DNA from: Actinomycetospora sp. TBRC 11914
GTDB lineage: Bacteria > Actinomycetota > Actinomycetes > Mycobacteriales > Pseudonocardiaceae
Assembly: GCF_012933465.1 (NCBI RefSeq)
Contig: NZ_JABBND010000022.1
Coordinates: 55,524-119,523, forward strand
Direction: 5' to 3'
DNA: 64,000 nucleotides
Below the pieces are notes generated by a model. That model was not told the DNA's origin. It saw only the letters and a list, made by a program, of their open reading frames with translations, and ran no database searches. Made by a program: the position numbers and the translations under genes. Positions within the stretch are counted from its first letter, which is position 1; each line of letters opens with the position of its first letter. This document shows, piece after piece, positions 58,253-64,000 of the stretch.

Positions 58253-59242
58253 ATGGACGTTCTGGGAATCGGCAACGCGATCGTCGACGTGCTCACGCAG
58301 GTCGACGACGACACCATCACCGCCTTCGACCTGCCGAAGGGGGGCATGACGCTCGTCGACCAGGACCAGGCCGAGGCGCTGTACGGGAAGGCCGGTGACA
58401 CCACCGAGCGCTCGGGCGGGAGCGTCGCCAACACGATCGCGATCGCGGCCGCGCTGGGCGGCGACACCGGCTACGTCGGGAAGGTCCACGACGACCAGCT
58501 GGGCACCTCGTTCACGACGTCGATCCGCAGCCACGGCGTGAGCTTCCGCACGCCGCCGCTGACCGAGGGCCCGTCGACGGCCCGCTGCCTGGTGCTGGTC
58601 ACCCCCGACGGTGAGCGCACCATGGGCACCTATCTCGGCGCGTGCACCGCGCTCGGCCCGTCGGACATCGACCAGGAGGAGGTCGCCGGCTCGGCGGTCA
58701 CCCTCATCGAGGGCTACCTGGCCGACACCGAGCAGGCCCGCGCCACCATCGGTAAGATCATCGACGCGTCGGCCAAGAGCGAGGCCCGCGTCGCGCTGAC
58801 CCTCTCCGACTCACTGTGCGTCGAGCGCCACCGCGACTACTTCCGGGAGCTGACCCGGGAGAACGTCGAGATCCTCGTGGCCGACGAGGACGAGGTCGCC
58901 GCGCTGGTGGGCGACGAGCCGATCGAGTCGCTGCTGCGCGGCAACGGCGGGAACTGCGAGCTCGTCGTCGTCACGCACGGCGCGAAGGGCTCGACCATCT
59001 ACGCCGAGGGCGGGGTGCAGCACTCCGTCGAGGCGCGGCCCGCCGACCAGCTGGTCGACACCACCGGCGCGGGCGACGCGTACGCCGGCGGCTTCCTCTA
59101 CGGCCTGGTGCGCGGGTTCGAGCTGCCCGTCGCGGGCCGGATCGGCTCGGTGGCCGCGTCGCACGTGGTCGCCCAGCTCGGCGCGCAGCCGCCGGAGAAC
59201 CTCAAGGCCAAGGTCGCCCAGGACGTGCCCGAGGCCGGCTGA
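58253..59242 (+). CDS. Adenosine kinase (PfkB family)
   Basis: A 329-residue PfkB kinase, closest in context to Rv2202c, an unusual adenosine kinase. GIGNAIVDVLTQVDDDTITA opens the protein, GGSVANTIAIAAALGG is the substrate loop, and VDTTGAGDAYAGGFLYGLV carries the catalytic Asp of the GAGD motif. It salvages adenosine to AMP. Alternatives are other ribokinase-like sugars. GGAGAGGAC is 11 nt upstream of ATG 58253. A hairpin follows the stop. Confidence 0.87.
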   Translation: MDVLGIGNAIVDVLTQVDDDTITAFDLPKGGMTLVDQDQAEALYGKAGDTTERSGGSVANTIAIAAALGGDTGYVGKVHDDQLGTSFTTSIRSHGVSFRTPPLTEGPSTARCLVLVTPDGERTMGTYLGACTALGPSDIDQEEVAGSAVTLIEGYLADTEQARATIGKIIDASAKSEARVALTLSDSLCVERHRDYFRELTRENVEILVADEDEVAALVGDEPIESLLRGNGGNCELVVVTHGAKGSTIYAEGGVQHSVEARPADQLVDTTGAGDAYAGGFLYGLVRGFELPVAGRIGSVAASHVVAQLGAQPPENLKAKVAQDVPEAG

Positions 59243-59258
59243 GCGCAGGCGGTCCCGC

Positions 59259-59311
59259 GGGACGAACGACTCGTTCGTGGCGTCTACGCACATGAACGAC
59301 TCGTTCGTCCC
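59259..59311. terminator. Terminator-like hairpin, family B palindrome
   Basis: Two arms of about 21 bp (59259-59279 and 59291-59311) with two mismatches surround a short loop. Each arm contains GACGAACGACTCGTTCGT or its variant, itself palindromic. It lies between convergent adenosine kinase and erpA. Same design as 41075-41126. Confidence 0.75.
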
Positions 59312-59402
59312 ACGCCGCCACCCGAGCCCGGACGCACGAGAGCCCCGGCCCCCCGCCGGGACGGCAGGGACCGGGGCCCTCGTGCGTGTGGGAGGTCTGC
59401 GA

Positions 59403-59774
59403 TCAGTTGAAGCTGTCGCCGCAGGCGCAGGAGCCCGTGGCGTTCGGGTTGTCGATCGTGAAGCCCTGCTTGTCGATGGTGTCGACGAAGTCGATCGTGG
59501 CGCCCTGGACGTACGGCGCGCTCATCCGGTCCACGGCCACCTTGAGGCCGTTGAAGTCGCGGAAGAGGTCGCCGTCGAGCGAACGGTCGTCGAAGAAGAG
59601 CTGGTAGCGCAGGCCCGCGCAGCCACCCGGCTGGACGGCGATGCGCAGGTGCATGTCGTCGCGGCCCTCCTGGTCGAGCAGGGCCTTCGCCTTGCTCGAC
59701 GCGGCCTCGCTCAGCTCGACGCCGTGCTCGCCCTGCGCCGTGGTGGCGGGGGCGGTGGGGTTCTCGACGGTCAT
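59403..59774 (-). CDS. erpA: Iron-sulfur cluster insertion protein (ErpA/HesB type)
   Basis: A 123-residue A-type carrier. The three cluster-binding Cys are in QPGGCAGLRYQL and the C-terminal CACGDSF. It delivers Fe-S clusters to apoproteins such as the Rieske protein or aconitase. ATG 59774 follows AGGGAGA; longer upstream frames are not conserved. Rv2204c occupies the same place. Confidence 0.93.
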   Translation of the reverse strand: MTVENPTAPATTAQGEHGVELSEAASSKAKALLDQEGRDDMHLRIAVQPGGCAGLRYQLFFDDRSLDGDLFRDFNGLKVAVDRMSAPYVQGATIDFVDTIDKQGFTIDNPNATGSCACGDSFN

Positions 59775-59979
59775 GGTTCTCCCTGGAGCTCCCGGTGCGT
59801 TCCGCGGCGTGCAACCTCGCCGGACGGCGGGATGTTCCCGCCCGGCGGGGCCGCTCCGCCCGGACACGATCTCGGAGGTCCCGACGGGGCACGACGCGGC
59901 TCGCCTGCGATCTCCATGGTGTCACACCGCGGGGCCGTCATCACGCCGGACGAGGGGACGTGCGCCACGTCGGCGCGTG

Positions 59980-60171
59980 TCACGCCCCGGCGGGGTCCGG
60001 GGGCGTCGGCGGCGTGGCGGCCGTGCCCCGCCAGGGGCCCCCGGTGCGCCGCAGCAGCGCGAACACCCCGAGGACCACGAGCCACGCGACCTGCCAGCCG
60101 GTCGAGACCACCAGCGCCACCGGCCCGGTGACCATGATCAGCAACGACAGGGCGTCGTCCCGGTCGTCCAT
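59980..60171 (-). CDS. Small membrane protein
   Basis: A 63-residue protein. MDDRDDALSLLIMVTGPVAL leads into one or two hydrophobic helices (VVSTGWQVAWLVVLGVFALL) and a short Pro/Thr-rich tail. ATG 60171 has GGGGAGGGG 5 nt upstream, supporting translation. No family recognised. Confidence 0.6.
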   Translation of the reverse strand: MDDRDDALSLLIMVTGPVALVVSTGWQVAWLVVLGVFALLRRTGGPWRGTAATPPTPPDPAGA

Positions 60172-60237
60172 CACGTCCCCTCCCCGACACCTCACGCTCC
60201 CCCGCAGCGTGCCGGATCCCGGTGAGGTGCGCGGTGC

Positions 60238-60783
60238 TCAGCGCCCGGCGGTGCCGCCGCCCGGGTCGCGCGGGCCGGGGACCACCGGCCCGCCCCGCGC
60301 CTCGGGCAGCAGCTCGGGGCGCAGGGTCGCCCGGCCGCGCCGGCCGCCCCAGTGGTGCGCGATGCCCTCGGCGAGCACCTCGAGGGTGCCCGCGGGATCG
60401 GCCAGGGACTCCTCCACCGACCCGACGTCGGCGGCCGTGGCGTAGGCGCCGTGGATGCCCGACTCGAAGGCGACCCGCGGCCCCACGTGGACCTGACCGG
60501 CGAGCACGATGCACGGGACCCCGCGGGTCATCGCCGCCGAGGACACCGCGGCCAGGGCGCTGTCGCGCAGCGAGCGGTACTCCAGGCTGCCCTCGCCGGT
60601 GACCACGAGGTCGGGCAGCGCCTCCTCGGGCACCGTCTCGAGGGTGGCCGCGGCCTCGCCGACGGCAGAGCGCACCAGCTCGTCGGCCGCGGCGCCGCGG
60701 GCCCACCCGTCGGCGATCGCGGCGGCGGCCTGCTCGCCGGTGAGGGTGCCCTGGAAGGCGTCCGGCGCGATCAGCACGCGCAT
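60238..60783 (-). CDS. Shortened glycerate kinase-like protein
   Basis: A 181-residue protein occupying the place of glycerate kinase Rv2205c (about 358 residues). The N-terminus MRVLIAPDAFQGTLTGEQAA and the C-terminal part LPDLVVTGEGSLEYRSLRDS, VPCIVLAGQVHVG are typical of GarK-type kinases, but roughly 170 central residues are missing. The junction (about residue 40) reads smoothly with no frameshift, and length and codon use look normal. Whether it still has activity is doubtful. ATG 60783. Confidence 0.75.
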   Translation of the reverse strand: MRVLIAPDAFQGTLTGEQAAAAIADGWARGAAADELVRSAVGEAAATLETVPEEALPDLVVTGEGSLEYRSLRDSALAAVSSAAMTRGVPCIVLAGQVHVGPRVAFESGIHGAYATAADVGSVEESLADPAGTLEVLAEGIAHHWGGRRGRATLRPELLPEARGGPVVPGPRDPGGGTAGR

Positions 60784-60892
60784 GGCGGCACACGCTAGCG
60801 CGCCCGCACGCCCGCGTGGACCCCGCGTGTCGATCGGGGGACGAACGGGGAGCAGCACGCTGTGAGGTGACCTCCGGCGGCCGCGGGTGTCC

Positions 60893-60898
60893 TATCCT
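60893..60898 (+). promoter_or_regulatory. -10 element of a leaderless promoter (DUF3043 gene)
   Basis: TATCCT fits TANNNT closely and ends 6 nt before GTG 60905. No Shine-Dalgarno sequence is present. Confidence 0.55.
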
Positions 60899-60904
60899 GG
60901 CCCG

Positions 60905-61564
60905 GTGAACTTCCTGCGACGCGGCTCCGGCGCCACCTCCGCGCCCGCCTCCCCGGACGCCGACGCCGACGCGCCCGAGGACCAGGAGGTCGTCTCGGTC
61001 GGTGCGCGCCGCGCGCAGACCACCGGGAAGGGTCGCCCGACGCGGTCCCGGCGCGAGGCCGAGGGCCGTCGTCGCGGGCCGGTCGCCCCGGCACCGAAGA
61101 CGCAGCGCGAGGCCATGAAGCGCGCGAAGACGCTGCGCGGCGACAAGACCCAGCGCCGCGAGGCCTCCGCCGAGCGCCGCAAGCGGATGATGGCCGGCGA
61201 CGACCGCGTGCTCCCGGTGCGCGACCGCGGCCCCGTCAAGGCCTTCGTGCGCGACCTCGTGGACTCCCGCCGCCACCTCATGGGCCTGTTCATGCCGCTC
61301 GCGGTGCTGATCTTCATCACGGTGGTCGTGCCGGTGAAGGGCCTGCAGAACCTCGGCAGCCTGCTGTGCCTGTGCATCCTCGCCGCGATGGTCGTCGAGG
61401 GCACGCTGCTCGGCCGGCAGGTCCTCTCACGGGTGCGCGCGAAGTTCCCGGACGAGGAGGTCAAGGGCTTCTCGGTCGGCTGGTACGCCTTCACCCGGGC
61501 CACGCAGATCCGCAAGCTCCGGATGCCGGCGCCCCGGGTGAAGGCCGGCGAGACGGTCTCCTGA
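60905..61564 (+). CDS. DUF3043 membrane protein (Rv2206 type)
   Basis: A 219-residue protein. The first 120 residues are strongly basic (RRREAEGRRRGPVAPAPK and KTQRREASAERRKRMM), followed by VRDLVDSRRHLMGLFMPLAV, LIFITVVVP, and a second helix LLCLCILAAMVVEGTLLGRQ. DUF3043 is found across actinobacteria next to cob genes; function unknown. GTG 60905 is leaderless. Its TGA overlaps a CTG that starts cobU. Confidence 0.85.
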   Translation: MNFLRRGSGATSAPASPDADADAPEDQEVVSVGARRAQTTGKGRPTRSRREAEGRRRGPVAPAPKTQREAMKRAKTLRGDKTQRREASAERRKRMMAGDDRVLPVRDRGPVKAFVRDLVDSRRHLMGLFMPLAVLIFITVVVPVKGLQNLGSLLCLCILAAMVVEGTLLGRQVLSRVRAKFPDEEVKGFSVGWYAFTRATQIRKLRMPAPRVKAGETVS

Positions 61565-62118
61565 GCACGACGCTCGTCCTCGGCGGGACCCGCTCGGGCA
61601 AGTCGGCCTGGGCCGAGACCCAGCTCGACGCGACCGCACCCGCCGTCTACGTGGCGACGGCGCGCGCCGTCGACCCGGCCGCCGACCCGGAGTGGGCCGA
61701 CCGCGTCGCCGTGCACCGCGGCCGCCGCTCCGCGCGGTGGGAGACGGTGGAGGACGCCGACGGGACGACGACGGCGGAGGTCGTCCGGCGCCGGACCGAC
61801 GTCGCCGTGCTCGTCGACGACCTCGCCACGTGGGTGACCGGGCTGCTCGACGACGCCGGGTGGGCGCGCGACGCCGCGTCCGTCGCGGCGGCCCGGTCGG
61901 ACCTGGTGGGGGCCGTGGCGGCCCGACGCGGGGCGCCGCTCGTGCTCGTGTCGGCCGAGGTCGGGCTCGGAGTGGTGCCCTCGACGTCGTCGGGACGACG
62001 CTTCCGCGACGAGCTGGGGCTGCTCAACGGCGAGCTCGCCGCGGTGTGCGACGAGGTCCGCCTGCTCGTGGCCGGTCTGCCCCTCGCCCTTAAGGTGCCC
62101 ACGGCTCCTGAGCACTGA
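61561..62118 (+). CDS. cobU: Adenosylcobinamide kinase/guanylyltransferase CobU
   Basis: A 185-residue bifunctional enzyme. LSTTLVLGGTRSGKSAWAE places the P-loop at residues 7-14, followed by YVATARAVDP, VHRGRRSARWETVED, VLVDDLATWVTGLL and VSAEVGLGVVPSTSSGRRF. All motifs look functional. The start must lie near the P-loop: the only candidate is CTG 61561, which overlaps the DUF3043 stop (CTGA); no ATG, GTG or TTG is available in-frame nearby. It activates cobinamide in cobalamin assembly. Confidence 0.9.
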   Translation: MSTTLVLGGTRSGKSAWAETQLDATAPAVYVATARAVDPAADPEWADRVAVHRGRRSARWETVEDADGTTTAEVVRRRTDVAVLVDDLATWVTGLLDDAGWARDAASVAAARSDLVGAVAARRGAPLVLVSAEVGLGVVPSTSSGRRFRDELGLLNGELAAVCDEVRLLVAGLPLALKVPTAPEH

Positions 62119-62164
62119 CCCGTCGCGGGTCCGGCGCTCACCGGCGAGGAGAAGGGAGCACCCC

Positions 62165-63118
62165 GTGCCGACCGTGGCACCCCCGGACGAGGCGGCGCGG
62201 GCCGAGGCCCGCGCCCACCTGACGCGCCTGCCGCTCGCCTCGCACGCCCTGGGCCGGCTGGAGGACGTCGCCGCCTGGCTCGCCGCCTGCCAGGCCCGCT
62301 CCCCCGCCCGGCCCCCCGCGTCGCCCCGCGTGGTGCTCTTCGCCGCCGAGCACGGGATCGCCGCCGCCGGGGTGTCCGCGTTCGGCCCGGAGGAGACCGC
62401 GGTCCGCCTCGAGGCCGTCCGCGCGGGCACCGCCCCGACCAACGCGCTGGCCACCGTCGCCGGCGCCGACGTCCGCGTGGTCGAGGTCGGCGACGGCCCG
62501 AGCGGGCGGATCGACCGCGAGGACGCGCTCACCGAGGAGGGGCTGCGCGCCGCCCTCGACGCCGGGCGCACCGCCGCCGACGCCGCCGTCGACGAGGGCG
62601 CCGACCTGCTCGTCCCGGGCGAGCTCGCCGTCGGGATCTCCACCCCGACGGCCGTGCTCGCGGCCGCGATGACCGCGCGCGAGCCGGTCGCCGTCGTCGG
62701 GCGCGGCAGCGGCATCGACGACACGGCGTGGATGCGCAAGGCGGCGGCCGTGCGCGACGGGCTGCGCCGCACCCGGCCGGTGGGACGCGACCCGGAGGCG
62801 CTGCTGCGGGTCGCCGGTGGCGCCGACCTCGCCGCGCTCGTCGGGTTCCTCGCCCAGGCCGCCCGCCGTCGCACGCCGGTCCTGCTCGACGGGGCCGCGG
62901 TCTGCGTCGCCGCCCTGCTCGCCGACGCGTGGGCCCCCGGCTCGCGGGCCTGGTGGCAGGCCGCGACCCGGGACACCGAACCGGCCCAGGCCCTCGCGCT
63001 CGAGGTGCTCGGCCTCGACCCGCTCCTGCTCCTCGACCTGCGCGCCGGCGCCGCGACGGGCGCCCTCGCGGCGGTCCCGCTCGTGACCATGGCCGCGCGG
63101 GTCGCCGCGGGGTCGTGA
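62165..63118 (+). CDS. cobT: CobT-like protein with altered active site
   Basis: A 317-residue protein of the nicotinate-nucleotide:dimethylbenzimidazole phosphoribosyltransferase family by overall layout: GVSAFGPEETAVRLEAVRAG, VGRGSGIDDTAWMRKAAAVR, PVLLDGAAVCVAALLADAWA. However, family motifs are changed: AGDHG/AADHG is AAEHG (61-64), GDMGIGNTT is GELAVGIST (152-160), and RLGEGTGA with the catalytic Glu is RAGAATGA (293-300), so the Glu is Ala296. It may be inactive or may have a different role. GTG 62165 has GAAGGGAG upstream. Confidence 0.8.
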   Translation: MPTVAPPDEAARAEARAHLTRLPLASHALGRLEDVAAWLAACQARSPARPPASPRVVLFAAEHGIAAAGVSAFGPEETAVRLEAVRAGTAPTNALATVAGADVRVVEVGDGPSGRIDREDALTEEGLRAALDAGRTAADAAVDEGADLLVPGELAVGISTPTAVLAAAMTAREPVAVVGRGSGIDDTAWMRKAAAVRDGLRRTRPVGRDPEALLRVAGGADLAALVGFLAQAARRRTPVLLDGAAVCVAALLADAWAPGSRAWWQAATRDTEPAQALALEVLGLDPLLLLDLRAGAATGALAAVPLVTMAARVAAGS

Positions 63119-63942
63119 CGGGTCCCGACGACGCCGGGCCCGCTCCCGACGCCGGGCGTCGTCTCCCCACGCACGCGGAGCATCCGTCCTGGACCGGTGC
63201 GGTCGCGCTCGCCCTGTCGCTGTTCAGCGTCGCCCCGGTCCGGGCCCGGGCCACGGACCGCGGGACGGCCCGCCGCGCGCTCGCGCTCGCCCCGGTGGTG
63301 GGGCTGCTGGTCGGCGGGGTGGTGGGCGGGGTCGTGCTCGGCCTGCTCGCGCTCGGTGCGCCGGCCCTGCTGGCGGGGATCGGCGGGGTGGCGACGGGGG
63401 CCGGGCTGACCCGGGCGCTGCACCTCGACGGGCTCGCCGACCTGGCGGACGGCCTCGGCAGCTACGGCGGGCCGGAGCGGATGCTCGCGGTGATGAAGGA
63501 CCCGACGACGGGCGCGTTCGGTGTGGTCGCGCTCGTGCTGGTCCTCGGCGCGCAGGCGGCCGCCCTCCCCGCGGTCGCGGGCCGCGGTGGCCTCGGCGTG
63601 CTCGGCGTCGCCCTGGCCTGGGCCGCGGGGCGGGCGTCGTTCACGTGGTGCGCGCGGCGCAGCGTCGGCGCCGCCGCACCCGGCGGGCTCGGCGCCCTCG
63701 TCGCCGGCACCCAGCACCTCGCGGTGCCGGTGGGCTGGGGGGTCGCGCTGGCCGCGGCGTGCCTGGTCGTCGTGCCGGGGCGGCTCTGGCAGGGGCCGCT
63801 CGCCGTCGTCGTCGCCGCCCTGGTCGCCGTCGTGCTCGCCCGGCACGCCGTCCGGCGCCTGGGTGGGGTGAACGGCGACGTGTTCGGCGGGGTCGGCGAG
63901 GTCACGGTCACCGCGGCCCTCGCCGTCCTCGCGCTGGGCTGA
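63115..63942 (+). CDS. cobS: Adenosylcobinamide-GDP ribazoletransferase CobS
   Basis: A 275-residue integral membrane enzyme joining the nucleotide loop to cobinamide-GDP. The Asp-rich motif LHLDGLADLADGLGSYGG, ERMLAVMKDPTTGAFGV, about six hydrophobic helices and the C-terminal VNGDVFGGVGEVTV are standard. GTG 63115 overlaps the cobT stop (GTGA), so it is coupled to the CobT-like gene. Confidence 0.93.
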   Translation: MTGPDDAGPAPDAGRRLPTHAEHPSWTGAVALALSLFSVAPVRARATDRGTARRALALAPVVGLLVGGVVGGVVLGLLALGAPALLAGIGGVATGAGLTRALHLDGLADLADGLGSYGGPERMLAVMKDPTTGAFGVVALVLVLGAQAAALPAVAGRGGLGVLGVALAWAAGRASFTWCARRSVGAAAPGGLGALVAGTQHLAVPVGWGVALAAACLVVVPGRLWQGPLAVVVAALVAVVLARHAVRRLGGVNGDVFGGVGEVTVTAALAVLALG

Positions 63943-63969
63943 CGGCGGATCGAGCCGACGCGACGCGGC

Positions 63970-64000
63970 GCGAGGGGCACATGAAGCACCCCGAACCCGC
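63970..64000. repeat. Start of a composite repeat element at the window edge
   Basis: GCGAGGGGCACATGAAGCAC at 63970 matches the first half of the repeat unit seen at 16196-16830 and 53821-54470. The rest lies beyond the window. Confidence 0.7.

Overview
The window is high-GC, gene-dense chromosomal DNA from an actinobacterium. Gene content and order follow the Mycobacterium tuberculosis segment Rv2151c (ftsQ) to Rv2208 (cobS) almost step by step (locus tags from memory). The MurE ligase carries the DNPR motif for meso-diaminopimelate, and the cytochrome bcc genes are of the actinobacterial type with a di-heme QcrC. There is no mycobacterial PE/PPE or MmpS content, and dispersed palindromic repeats are numerous. 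A Pseudonocardia-like member of the Pseudonocardiales is my best guess; this is inference. No rRNA, tRNA, CRISPR array, phage or transposase was seen.

Layout. 1-15829 (minus strand): the division and cell wall (dcw) cluster, transcribed mraZ, rsmH, ftsL-like, pbpB, murE, murF, mraY, murD, ftsW, murG, murC, ftsQ (cut by the window edge). Most junctions overlap by 4 bp (ATGA or GTGA). A TetR regulator and a divergent GNAT gene sit between pbpB and murE. 15830-16945: a 1.1 kb gene-free region with the mraZ promoter, MraZ boxes, a GTGGG array and a tandem repeat array. 16946-22856: DUF3040 membrane protein, methyltransferase, ParA-like ATPase, a HEPN/DUF6504 pair near a perfect SOS box, GNAT, LppM lipoprotein and a MetF-type reductase. 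22990-27084: a carotenoid cassette (idsA, crtI, crtB) and a small redox-like protein. 27053-28813: an Rv2175c-type DNA-binding protein divergent from kinase PknL. 28865-45430: aroG, 2-hydroxyacid dehydrogenase, RNase AS, PlsC acyltransferase, lipase, ROK glucokinase, ArsA-type ATPase, SRPBCC proteins, phosphoesterase, FadD15, PimB', an NlpC/P60 hydrolase and a NYN nuclease. 45503-49149: an exonuclease/UvrC-like fusion, a RAM-domain protein, trpD and a degenerate receiver. 49358-56007: ctaE-qcrC-qcrA-qcrB facing ctaC-ctaF, the bcc-aa3 respiratory supercomplex without ctaD, with a second repeat array between the converging groups. 56202-63942: asnB, adenosine kinase, an ErpA-type Fe-S carrier, a shortened glycerate kinase-like protein, DUF3043 and cobU-cobT-cobS.

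Most genes are housekeeping. The unusual signals are: (1) three families of dispersed palindromic repeats at gene ends; (2) an array of GTGGG pairs beside the genuine MraZ operator; (3) a perfect LexA-type SOS box upstream of a HEPN/DUF6504 gene pair; (4) a CobT-like protein that has lost several active-site motifs although CobU and CobS look normal; (5) a glycerate kinase-like protein lacking its middle half; (6) nested inverted repeats in the rsmH leader where the mraW RNA motif would be expected.
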